Shown here one piece after another: positions 1 through 5,497 of a stretch of DNA of 5,525 nucleotides. A program made the translations under genes and the position numbers. The stretch is taken from positions 1 through 5,525 of the forward strand of contig CAAFJI010000211.1 of assembly GCA_900763175.1 (NCBI GenBank). Reading direction: 5' to 3'. Position 1 is the first letter of the stretch. Each line of letters starts with the position of its first letter. The DNA is from Lachnospiraceae bacterium (GTDB lineage: Bacteria; Bacillota; Clostridia; Lachnospirales; Lachnospiraceae). The notes beneath the pieces are model-generated. The model was not told the DNA's origin. It did no database searches and saw nothing but the letters and a program-made list of their open reading frames with translations.

Positions 1-215
1 ATTGGGTAGGTCAGCTTGCTCAGTTTGCTGCCGCCGTGGAAGTCCATATCAGATGTATAAGCATTGACACGGTTGCCCACGCAGCGGCCTTCGTGCTCCA
101 TTCCGAAGTACTGAACCTCGTGTCCGTGCTGCTCAAACGCCTCACCCAATTTAAATATGTACGTCTCTGATCCGCCGTTTCGGTGCAGAAATTTATTCAA
201 AATCAGCGTCCTCAC
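1..215 (-). CDS. Glycosyltransferase family 4 (GT-B fold), N-terminal part, runs off left edge
   Basis: The first 71 codons of a minus-strand gene whose remainder lies beyond position 1. The GTG start at 213-215 is chosen because an AAGGAG ribosome binding site (225-230) lies 9 nt upstream and the protein begins exactly where a GT4 N-terminal strand should. The protein starts with a hydrophobic strand, RTLILNKFLHRNGGSETYIF. Here the glycine-rich loop NGGSE (residues 13-17) follows the first beta strand, the typical acceptor-side loop of GT4 enzymes, and then comes a helix ending in HGHEVQYFG. Family knowledge: such enzymes transfer a sugar from a nucleotide-sugar donor to a lipid-linked oligosaccharide at the cytoplasmic membrane. 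Its position downstream of a sugar-phosphate transferase and another GT4 gene suggests it extends the same polysaccharide repeat unit. The donor, acceptor and C-terminal donor-binding domain cannot be judged. GT4 is likely; an activity is not assignable. Confidence 0.85.
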   Translation of the reverse strand, partial: MRTLILNKFLHRNGGSETYIFKLGEAFEQHGHEVQYFGMEHEGRCVGNRVNAYTSDMDFHGGSKLSKLTYP

Positions 216-224
216 GTTGTATTT

Positions 225-230
225 CTCCTT
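225..230 (-). promoter_or_regulatory. Ribosome binding site deciding the GTG start of the partial GT4 gene
   Basis: AAGGAG on the minus strand, 9 nt before GTG at 213-215. It supports the non-ATG start of the gene that runs off the left edge. Confidence 0.75.
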
Positions 231-241
231 ATTCTATGCTC

Positions 242-325
242 TATTTCACTACCTCTGTTCAGATGAAGCACTTCCAATGTGTTGTTCATAAACCAGAGTG
301 CTCCATACAAACGCAGGTAGTGATA
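242..325 (-). repeat. Inverted-repeat element B in the 295-bp spacer between the two GT4 genes
   Basis: The core arms TCACTACCT (246-254) and AGGTAGTGA (315-323) are perfect inverted repeats. Beyond a 2x2 internal mismatch, pairing continues with GTTTG against TGAAC in the minus-strand transcript, using G-U pairs that would be mismatches in plus-strand RNA. The arms enclose about 60 nt with no gene. It resembles a stem in the leader of the downstream GT4 gene (start 215), but a small palindromic repeat element is equally possible. The arms are related in sequence to those of the neighbouring element at 362-475. Confidence 0.55.
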
Positions 326-361
326 CTGAAAGTTCTTATGATAAAATCATCTGCTGTTACT

Positions 362-475
362 GAACCTAGGTAGCGAGATAAAAACCGCTCTCGCAGCTCT
401 ACTCATCTCTCGAAAAGTTCCGTAAATACGCCATTTTTAGGCGTTTTCACTATGTACATCTCACTACCTGCGTTC
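362..475 (-). repeat. Inverted-repeat element A in the same spacer
   Basis: On the minus strand GAACGCAGGTAGTGAGA (475-459) can pair with TCTCGCTACCTAGGTTC (378-362). The pairing is 17 positions long, with one 2-nt internal mismatch and one U-G wobble that only works in minus-strand RNA. Inside lies a smaller hairpin, ACGCC/GGCGT (428-444). The 5' arm also matches the arm at 310-323 of the neighbouring element perfectly over 14 bp, so mutually exclusive pairings are possible. This could be an attenuator-like or antitermination-like leader, or a pair of MITE-like repeats; sequence alone does not decide. Confidence 0.55.
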
Positions 476-510
476 GGTTAGAGGAGATTATTTATTATCA
501 ATACTCTCAT

Positions 511-1638
511 CTATTGTTTTCTCCTGTACAGTTTCATCGTTTCCTTTACGACTTCATCCCAGTTGTATTTTTTGCAGATAAAGTCAGCTGCATGCTTCTT
601 CATTTCCATAACCATTTCAGGATGGTCACAGGCATCTTGCAATTTTTCTTGCAAGTCCTCTACATTCGACTTTTGGAAAATCAATGCCTTATCTTCCACA
701 ACCTCAGCGCACTCTGGAATATCAGAAACCAAACAGCAATTGCCATAACTCATAGCTTCTAGCAGGCTCAAGGGCATTCCCTCCAGATCAGAAGGTAATG
801 TGTAAATATACGCATTGCTATATAATTCATCAAGCATCTGCCCCTGAACAAATCCGGTAAAAATGATCCTATTATCATCCTTTGCCAGCTCTTTCAATTC
901 CACCATAAAAGAATCCGTATCGCTAGAGCCACCAGCAATAACCAATTTTTTATCTGTTTTGATGTCTTTAAATGCCTCAACCAGATATCGAATGCCCTTT
1001 TCCGGCACCAAACGACCAAGAAACAACATGTAGGAATCCTTTGTTAGACCAAATTTTTCTGTTATGAATTTTGCTTCTTTAATCTCTGGTCGATTCACAC
1101 CGTTGGGAATAAAGTGAGTCTCCCTACCATAGGTATCTTTAAAGTAGTCCTGAACACCTTTGCTTAGTACGATAATTTCATCCGCATACTTTACGGCATT
1201 CTTTTCACCATGTCGAATGAATTTTGAACCGAACCCTGATTTCCATTTCTCACGCTGCCAGTCTATGCCGTGAATGGTAACCACAACTCTTTTCCCCAGA
1301 ATCTTAGGTAGCCACGAGAAAAAAGCCGGACCTTCTGCATGGATATGTACCACATCATATTTTCCAAAAGCACTGTACAGAGCTGCAAAGAAAGAGGAAC
1401 TCACCGCTGCAAGACCTTTTCTTTCAATGGTTGGAACAAATTTCTGTCGGATTCCATCATATTCAATTTTATTGTCATACTCTGCACCACTCACGTGATG
1501 ACCAGATCTGTTGTAACAGGTAACCTGACATCCATCTCGTGCCATTCTAGTGCACAGTTCTTTTACAACAATCTCTATCCCGCCCTCACGGGACAGTCTT
1601 TTTTGTCCGAACATGGACACCGCAAATTTATCTTTCAT
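511..1638 (-). CDS. Glycosyltransferase family 4 (GT-B), exopolysaccharide/capsule assembly
   Basis: A complete 375-residue protein, the usual size for GT4. The N-terminal acceptor domain has the glycine loop REGGIE (17-22) and strands DVVHIHAEGP (95-104) and VVVTIHGIDW (118-127). FIPNGV (176-181) marks the linker into the donor domain, which begins LFLGRLVPEKG (205-215). The GT4 signature E-x7-E is present as Glu286 and Glu294 (EGMPLSLLEA), which contacts the nucleotide-sugar in retaining GT4 enzymes. The ATG at 1636-1638 is preferred because GGAG (1645-1648) lies 6 nt upstream and the N-terminal strand starts right after it; an in-frame GTG at 1687-1689 would add 17 residues of unlikely sequence. 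It should add a sugar to the undecaprenyl-linked repeat unit on the cytoplasmic side. The N-terminus recalls the DUF1972-type rhamnosyl/galactosyl transferases of capsule loci, but donor and acceptor are unknown. Confidence 0.93.
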   Translation of the reverse strand: MKDKFAVSMFGQKRLSREGGIEIVVKELCTRMARDGCQVTCYNRSGHHVSGAEYDNKIEYDGIRQKFVPTIERKGLAAVSSSFFAALYSAFGKYDVVHIHAEGPAFFSWLPKILGKRVVVTIHGIDWQREKWKSGFGSKFIRHGEKNAVKYADEIIVLSKGVQDYFKDTYGRETHFIPNGVNRPEIKEAKFITEKFGLTKDSYMLFLGRLVPEKGIRYLVEAFKDIKTDKKLVIAGGSSDTDSFMVELKELAKDDNRIIFTGFVQGQMLDELYSNAYIYTLPSDLEGMPLSLLEAMSYGNCCLVSDIPECAEVVEDKALIFQKSNVEDLQEKLQDACDHPEMVMEMKKHAADFICKKYNWDEVVKETMKLYRRKQ

Positions 1639-2016
1639 AATGTTCTCCAACCAATATTGTCCCCTCTGCTCCTTTATATCTATGTACACATCCGCTCATC
1701 GCAGATAGTATTTCTTTTTCCTCTTACCGCTCACACGGCTAAGTATTTTCTTACGCAGCCATACGCTCTCCGCACAGCAATCAATTTTTTTCTCGATATT
1801 TCCTCTATTTTTCACTTGTCATTATCCAGGCAGGTTTACTCAATAAGACCAGTCGCATCTTTTTTCGCATTTCTGCGGCGAATATTTATTCGCCACACTC
1901 CCTATCCTCTACATCAAAGTGTTTTATTGTTGAGCAAACCCGTTTTTCTGTATGTATTCAGTAAACTGCCTTGGCCGCACATTATTGAAACCATACACAT
2001 CATTCACCCTCATTTC
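1639..2016. other. 378-bp spacer without a supported gene
   Basis: It lies between the stop of the sugar-phosphate transferase and the start of the GT4 gene. Minus-strand ORFs here are short (29, 28 and 39 codons) with poor ribosome binding sites and no recognisable domain. The one clear structure is the palindrome at 1877-1894 (GGCGAATA/TATTCGCC, 2-nt loop), next to a second small hairpin CGCA/TGCG (1866-1877). No T-run follows on the transcribed strand, so it is not an obvious terminator. No convincing -35/-10 pair was found. The ribosome binding site of the GT4 gene is at 1645-1648. Confidence 0.6.
1877..1894. repeat. Perfect 8+8 bp palindrome in the spacer
   Basis: GGCGAATA and TATTCGCC separated by two bases. 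It could be an operator or an mRNA hairpin about 240 nt ahead of the GT4 start. There is no adjoining U-tract on the minus strand, which argues against a terminator. Confidence 0.45.
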
Positions 2017-3468
2017 TCACACGGATCCTTCCTTTTTAAATACCACCAGCACAGTTTTAAGAAGAATCTTGATATCCAGCCCAATATTCCAATTGCTGAT
2101 GTACTCCTTGTCCAGGCGTACTACTTCCTCGAAATCTGTAATGTCGCTTCGTCCGCTTACCTGCCACATTCCGGTAATTCCAGGTTTGATAGCGAGTCTG
2201 GCTCTGTGATGTAATTCGTAGAGAGAAGTCTCTGAAAGCAGCGGTGGACGGGTTCCGACTATGGACATATCGCCTTTCAGAACATTGAAGAACTGAGGGA
2301 ATTCATCTAGGCTGGTTTTTCTGATGAAGTCGCCCACGCCGGTTTTATGTGTGCCATCAGGCAGGATCTTATTGCCGATCACACGGGGATCAAAATCCAG
2401 CTTGAACATTTTGCCATCCCCAAGCTTGTTGTCTTTCATAAGCTCTGCCTTTCGCTCTTCGGCGTCCATGTACATACTTCGGAATTTGTACATCTTAAAG
2501 TGCTTTCCATTCTTTCCCACTCGTTCCTGTGAGAAGAAAATCGGTCCAGGTGATGCTATATAAATTGCCGGTGCTACAAAAATAAAAATAATTCCGGTAA
2601 AAATGCATCCAAACAGACCGCCTGTAATATCCATCAGACGCTTCAAGAACAGCTGTCCCAAAGATGCATAATTAAGGCTGGTTGTAAGGACTGTATAATT
2701 GCCAACGTTTTCTACAAACTGTCTTTTTCCTGGTGCATTTGTAGCTTTGGCCAGGTTTAAATGAACGGTTACTCCCGTCTCCATCAGCTGATTTATCAGC
2801 TTTGACGGATAATTCAGCTTCTCAGGAATCACAATCAGAACTTCGTCAATCCATTCCTGGCACACATACATTGGCGCAGAAGCCTCATCAGCAACTACTG
2901 GTATGCCACAGATAGTTCCTGATACTTTTTCATCATCCACTAACACAACTCCTGCAAGGGAATATCTGGCATAGTTGTTTTTCTGCATATTTTTTATGGT
3001 TTTTTCTGCAATGTCTTTGGATGTAATAATAAGGAGCTTACGATCTCCCCCATCCTTCATTTTCTTTCTTAAAATATATTTCCACAGTTCACGAATAAGA
3101 TAGGTAAGGACACAGTAAAAGACCACTGTCAAAATCAGTGTTTTTCTTGAAAACAGCGATCCCTCCTGAAGCATAAACAAATATAAGATTGCCAATGCAC
3201 CCACAATTATGGAATGATTAAGAGTTACGGTAAAATTTCGATAAGCACCCTTTTTCAACACATTTTTCATGGTGCTGTAGCAAAAGATAACGACCAGATC
3301 CGCAATTTCGAGTAATGCTGCCATGTTGCGGTAAATGAGTGTGCCATACGGGTTTATTCCATATCCGCTGATCCAATAGGCTAATACGTATGCCAGCTGC
3401 AGGCAAAGCATATCCAGAATGATAAAATCTATATGTTTTATCCATCCTTCAGAGTCTTTCCTGTACAT
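2017..3468 (-). CDS. Polyprenyl glycosylphosphotransferase (undecaprenyl-phosphate sugar-1-phosphate transferase), WbaP/EpsL-like
   Basis: A 483-residue membrane enzyme that starts repeat-unit synthesis by moving a sugar-1-phosphate from a UDP-sugar to undecaprenyl phosphate. Four hydrophobic segments lie in the N-terminal third (about 12-33, 50-66, 86-100, 110-127), followed by a soluble nucleotide-binding-like domain (about 142-240; CoA_binding_3 type). The catalytic bacterial sugar transferase domain starts at KRLMD (276-280) and its membrane helix (285-306). Hallmarks are SPGPIFFSQERVGKNGKHF (306-324), YKFRSM (327-332), the catalytic Asp388-Glu389 pair in RKTSLDEFPQ, GDMSIVGTRPP (399-409) and PGITGMWQVSGRS (429-441). 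Length and order fit the long (WbaP-type) subfamily. The ATG at 3466-3468 is preferred over an upstream TTG at 3489; a purine-rich GGGAGAGAAG lies before it. It is the first polysaccharide enzyme gene of the locus, next to the TnpB-like gene. The specific sugar cannot be told. Confidence 0.95.
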   Translation of the reverse strand: MYRKDSEGWIKHIDFIILDMLCLQLAYVLAYWISGYGINPYGTLIYRNMAALLEIADLVVIFCYSTMKNVLKKGAYRNFTVTLNHSIIVGALAILYLFMLQEGSLFSRKTLILTVVFYCVLTYLIRELWKYILRKKMKDGGDRKLLIITSKDIAEKTIKNMQKNNYARYSLAGVVLVDDEKVSGTICGIPVVADEASAPMYVCQEWIDEVLIVIPEKLNYPSKLINQLMETGVTVHLNLAKATNAPGKRQFVENVGNYTVLTTSLNYASLGQLFLKRLMDITGGLFGCIFTGIIFIFVAPAIYIASPGPIFFSQERVGKNGKHFKMYKFRSMYMDAEERKAELMKDNKLGDGKMFKLDFDPRVIGNKILPDGTHKTGVGDFIRKTSLDEFPQFFNVLKGDMSIVGTRPPLLSETSLYELHHRARLAIKPGITGMWQVSGRSDITDFEEVVRLDKEYISNWNIGLDIKILLKTVLVVFKKEGSV

Positions 3469-3518
3469 AAATTTCTTCTTCTCTCCCAATTTTGCTCAAG
3501 ATGATTTGTCGATAGTTC

Positions 3519-3550
3519 AGATTTGACTTTTCGTTCGCTATTACAAATCT
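3519..3550. repeat. 7-bp inverted repeat upstream of the sugar-phosphate transferase
   Basis: AGATTTG (3519-3525) and CAAATCT (3544-3550) face each other across 18 nt, about 50-80 nt before the transferase start. Possible operator or leader hairpin. A further GATTTG copy at 3503-3508 is nearby. No good sigma-A promoter was found around it. Confidence 0.35.
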
Positions 3551-3585
3551 TTTTATAACTTTGATTACACCCCTTCTGGTTTCCT

Positions 3586-3762
3586 GCTTTCGCAAAAGTC
3601 TCCATCCGGTTCTTGGATGACTCCTCACTTTTCTTTGAAAGGAGGACCCATCGGGCGGTAATCAGCCCAAAAGCCTGCGCCGATGGCGCAGACTCTTTTT
3701 CCGGTTTACCCGGTGTTTATAGATAAGGACATTCTTAATGTCTCTTATTATCGATGAATGCT
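3586..3762 (-). ncRNA. Structured region after the TnpB-like gene; candidate omega-RNA/guide RNA scaffold or attenuator
   Basis: Starting about 15 nt after the stop, the minus-strand transcript can form consecutive hairpins: 3723-3748 (GACATT/AATGTC extended by ATAAG/CTTAT with one bulge), 3701-3713 (CCGG/CCGG), 3669-3697 (CTGCGCC/GGCGCAG, extended to about 13 pairs with G-U pairs valid only in minus-strand RNA), 3653-3668 (GGGC/GCCC), 3621-3644 (CTCCT/AGGAG), 3603-3619 (CATCC/GGATG) and 3587-3598 (CTTT/AAAG). CCATCGG in the main hairpin is also complementary to CCGATGG downstream, allowing a pseudoknot. TnpB and TldR systems encode their guide RNA at exactly this place, overlapping or following the 3' end of the gene, with the guide at the RNA 3' end. 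No guide/target match was recognised, and the boundaries are a guess. An operon attenuator or plain terminator is the main alternative. Confidence 0.4.
3669..3700. terminator. Terminator-like GC-rich hairpin downstream of the TnpB-like gene
   Basis: A 7-bp GC-rich stem (CTGCGCC/GGCGCAG, loop GAT) is flanked by AAAAG and CTTTT(T). On the minus strand the U-tract is only CUUUUGGG, so termination would be weak and might be conditional; on the plus strand the tract is CTTTTT. It lies about 65 nt after the TnpB-like stop and about 200 nt before the sugar-phosphate transferase, so it could separate or attenuate expression of the two. Confidence 0.4.
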
Positions 3763-4980
3763 CTACTCAGGACTTCCTGGAAGTGCTTTTTGAAAGCTGT
3801 CCTGACATTTTTGCCCTAAGTTTCGGGCATCGTTTAGAAAGCGGCTGCCCTGATGACCATTTTCACAAAGGAACTGGCTGCCTTTTCTCCTGATCTTGCC
3901 CTGACAGATTGCGCATTTGTCCTTGAGTCCATCGGTGCGGAGCTCCAGCACTATAATTCCTTCGGACCAGGCCTTGTATTGCAAATAGCTGCGAATACGG
4001 CTGGAAAGGTGAAGGGGCGAATAGTTTCCACTTTTTACCATTGCCATTCGGGTGTAGGATGGCTCGTAATCAGGCAGTACGATCACCTTTGCCTTTTCCC
4101 GGAGGCAGAAGTTCAGGATTTCTCTGCTTACCTGATGCGCATAGTGGTCAGATAAGTTTTTCAAATGTAAGTAGTATTTCCGGTTTGGCTGTGCAACGTT
4201 GTCCTGGTCGGTGTTTGGCCTGGATTTCCGGATCTTCTTTCCCAGGATTTCACAGCGATGGCGGTATTCTTTTCCTCCCCGGCAGGCGTGCACGGCTGCT
4301 GTTTCTCCCTCTTCGTCCAGTACACAGCACAGGGCAAAAATGTCTGTGTTTGTGAAGCGGATGCTGCATAGCCTGGTACTCTCTGCCATTCTTTCCTTGG
4401 CGGTGCGTCCGTCTGCGTTTTCCTGCTTCACTGGGATGTGGAGCATATAGTACCTGCCCTCTTTTACAAGGGTGGGGGACATTACCTGACCAGCTGCCGG
4501 AAGCTGCCTCCCCTTTAAGCGGCAGTCCAGCCATACCCATTTCTTTCCATTCCATAGTTTCAAGCGAATGCTTTCGGATGTGATGTCGGAATACATCCCC
4601 TTAAAGAATGTGACATTGGATTCCAGATTCTCTGGAAATTTCAGGAGATGTTCAGATGTGTCTGATGGTTCTTCTGCTGCCAGAACGCTTTTTACTGTGG
4701 AAGCTGCTTTGTTGATGGCAGCACGGCGCAGGTATACGGGTACTTTTCCCAGTGGCAGCGGGTGTTCGGGTACTCTTCCATCACGGCCTGCAAGGGTCAT
4801 GATTTCCAATGTTCGCTGAATGTCAAACAGACTGCCTGTCCATAGCGCCGGATGGTCTTTCAGCAGTGTATAGTAGAAGTCCACTACTTCCTGAAAGTAT
4901 TCTTCTGTCAGCTCCAGCCAGGCTGGTTCCGGACAAAACAGGTGCATACGCCAGGTTCGGATGCTATATCCAGTTTTCAT
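3763..4980 (-). CDS. TnpB/Cas12-like protein with apparently inactive RuvC site (TldR-like candidate regulator)
   Basis: A 405-residue protein with TnpB-family layout. An N-terminal strand (IRTWRMHLF, 7-15) is followed by the helix EEYFQEVVDFYYTLL (26-40) and the VYLRRAAINKA segment (82-92) seen in clostridial TnpB relatives. A C-terminal RuvC fold is interrupted by a zinc finger (Cys356, Cys359, Cys372, His376). Where active TnpB has Asp in the first RuvC strand, this protein has SIRFTNTD (206-213; Arg208). The Glu of RuvC-II is replaced in VIVLPDYE (299-306; Pro303). The last Asp is replaced in SRFLNDARNLG (379-389; Phe381), though the flanking Asn383 and Asn387 remain. This points to a protein that binds but does not cut DNA. 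Active TnpB are RNA-guided nucleases; TldR proteins are dead derivatives acting as RNA-guided repressors. No TnpA or IS ends are seen. It is visibly more GC-rich than the GT genes. The ATG at 4978-4980 is preferred over a TTG at 4998; its ribosome binding site is weak. Regulating the adjacent polysaccharide genes is inference. Confidence 0.85.
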   Translation of the reverse strand: MKTGYSIRTWRMHLFCPEPAWLELTEEYFQEVVDFYYTLLKDHPALWTGSLFDIQRTLEIMTLAGRDGRVPEHPLPLGKVPVYLRRAAINKAASTVKSVLAAEEPSDTSEHLLKFPENLESNVTFFKGMYSDITSESIRLKLWNGKKWVWLDCRLKGRQLPAAGQVMSPTLVKEGRYYMLHIPVKQENADGRTAKERMAESTRLCSIRFTNTDIFALCCVLDEEGETAAVHACRGGKEYRHRCEILGKKIRKSRPNTDQDNVAQPNRKYYLHLKNLSDHYAHQVSREILNFCLREKAKVIVLPDYEPSYTRMAMVKSGNYSPLHLSSRIRSYLQYKAWSEGIIVLELRTDGLKDKCAICQGKIRRKGSQFLCENGHQGSRFLNDARNLGQKCQDSFQKALPGSPE

Positions 4981-5004
4981 AGTTTTCTGCTTTTCCAAAA
5001 GATG

Positions 5005-5055
5005 TTAGTGTCTTATTATTTCAATAATGCGACAGCCGGCCGGACGATATTTCAT
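5005..5055 (-). CDS. Possible 16-residue leader peptide ahead of the TnpB-like gene
   Basis: MKYRPAGCRIIEIIRH, beginning about 18 nt after the predicted transcription start and ending 24 nt before the ATG at 4980. It has a better ribosome binding site (AGGTGG, 5061-5066, 5 nt before ATG) than the TnpB-like gene itself. The position suits an upstream ORF that couples or attenuates translation. The peptide matches nothing I recognise, and an ORF this short may be chance; conservation would be the test. Confidence 0.35.
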   Translation of the reverse strand: MKYRPAGCRIIEIIRH

Positions 5056-5079
5056 CCTCACCACCTACTGTCTTTCAAT

Positions 5080-5108
5080 ATTCTAACGCAATTCATATGC
5101 AAAGTCAA
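5080..5108 (-). promoter_or_regulatory. Sigma-A promoter of the TnpB-like gene and probably of the locus
   Basis: On the minus strand, -35 TTGACT (5103-5108) and -10 TAGAAT (5080-5085) are separated by exactly 17 bp; each box matches consensus at 5 of 6 positions. Transcription should start near 5073, giving a leader of about 93 nt before the ATG at 4980. This is the best promoter in the window, and no comparable one was found before the sugar-phosphate transferase. Confidence 0.75.
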
Positions 5109-5140
5109 CCAAACATGACGAATGTAGCTGCTTTTTGTCG

Positions 5141-5155
5141 AAATATACTATATTT
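5141..5155. promoter_or_regulatory. Palindrome AAATATA-C-TATATTT in the divergent intergenic region
   Basis: A perfect 7+1+7 palindrome about 35 bp upstream of the -35 box of the leftward promoter and 110 bp before the divergent integrase-like ORF. It could be an operator, but AT-rich palindromes arise easily by chance in this sequence. Confidence 0.3.
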
Positions 5156-5254
5156 TACTACGTTTTTTTATTTTATAGGTTAGTTTTTTAAAGCTCTTGT
5201 TTGGATATACAATATTTGCGGGGTCAAATAATTGGTCTTATCTTACATAGAAAA

Positions 5255-5261
5255 AAGGAGG
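5255..5261 (+). promoter_or_regulatory. Strong ribosome binding site of the integrase-like ORF
   Basis: AAGGAGG, 5 nt before the ATG at 5267-5269. It settles the start in favour of this ATG over the upstream in-frame ATG at 5201, which lacks a Shine-Dalgarno sequence. The good site suggests the ORF is, or recently was, translated. Confidence 0.8.
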
Positions 5262-5266
5262 CAGAC

Positions 5267-5497
5267 ATGTGCAGAAAAGGAGATAATATCCGCAAACGTA
5301 AAGATGGGAGATGGGAGGCTCGGTATATCCGGTATCGTGATTCTGAAGGAAAAATACATTATGGTTCTCTTTATGGGAAATCCTATCGGGAGGTAAAAGA
5401 CAAGCGCAATAAAAAGATCACTGAATCGCCTAAGTATGAAATTTACCTTCACAAATCTATTACTATAAATAATCAATATACAATAAAAAAAGATTAA
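5267..5497 (+). CDS. Truncated tyrosine recombinase/integrase: N-terminal arm-type DNA-binding domain only
   Basis: A 76-residue ORF. Residues 7-50 (NIRKRKDGRWEARY, then GKIHYGSLYGKSYREVKDK) match the AP2-like arm-binding domain (PF14657 type) at the start of Firmicute phage and ICE tyrosine recombinases, a three-strand sheet plus helix that binds arm sites. Full-length enzymes have about 300-400 residues with a core-binding domain and the R-H-R-Y catalytic domain; all of that is missing. After about codon 51 the sequence turns very AT-rich and the translation (residues 52-76) no longer resembles an integrase, which points to a deletion or insertion junction near 5420-5440. It is divergent from the TnpB-like gene. 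It may be a pseudogene remnant or a stand-alone DNA-binding protein. The right window edge hides what follows. Confidence 0.75.
   Translation: MCRKGDNIRKRKDGRWEARYIRYRDSEGKIHYGSLYGKSYREVKDKRNKKITESPKYEIYLHKSITINNQYTIKKD

Noticed and set aside
242..475. The repeat arms as a CRISPR array
   Set aside because: The arms alternate in orientation, differ in sequence and are separated by unequal distances; CRISPR repeats are direct and regularly spaced.
1696..1815. A 39-codon minus-strand ORF (GTG start) with a basic C-terminus in the spacer
   Set aside because: Poor ribosome binding site, non-ATG start, no recognisable similarity; its length is within chance expectation.
1930..2016. In-frame continuation of about 30 codons after the TGA of the sugar-phosphate transferase
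   Set aside because: The transferase domain is already complete at the TGA with the usual C-terminus; a readthrough extension has no support.
1339..2214. A 291-codon plus-strand ORF crossing the GT4 gene start, the spacer and the transferase 3' end
   Set aside because: It overlaps two well-supported minus-strand genes, its translation is rich in Ser, His, Phe and Ile without any domain, and no ribosome binding site was found. It is a shadow ORF.
3853..4819. Several plus-strand ORFs and a second minus-frame ORF of about 80-105 codons inside the TnpB-like gene
   Set aside because: They are antisense or alternate-frame readings of a GC-richer coding region, with low-complexity translations; the TnpB-like frame explains the interval.
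3763..4980. The TnpB-like gene as part of an active IS200/IS605 element
   Set aside because: No TnpA gene is present, no IS end structure was identified, and the nuclease site appears lost.
3519..5108. An 8-nt identity (AAAGTCAA) between the putative 3' part of the candidate guide RNA (near 3525-3532, minus strand) and the -35 region of the TnpB-like promoter
   Set aside because: An 8-nt match between a 100-nt stretch and a few hundred bases on both strands is expected by chance, and the guide boundary is unknown.
5180..5250. Promoter boxes for the integrase-like ORF (for example TACAAT at 5208-5213 or TTGCGG/TATCTT at 5216-5244)
   Set aside because: No pairing combined two good boxes at proper spacing in this AT-rich stretch, so none is annotated.
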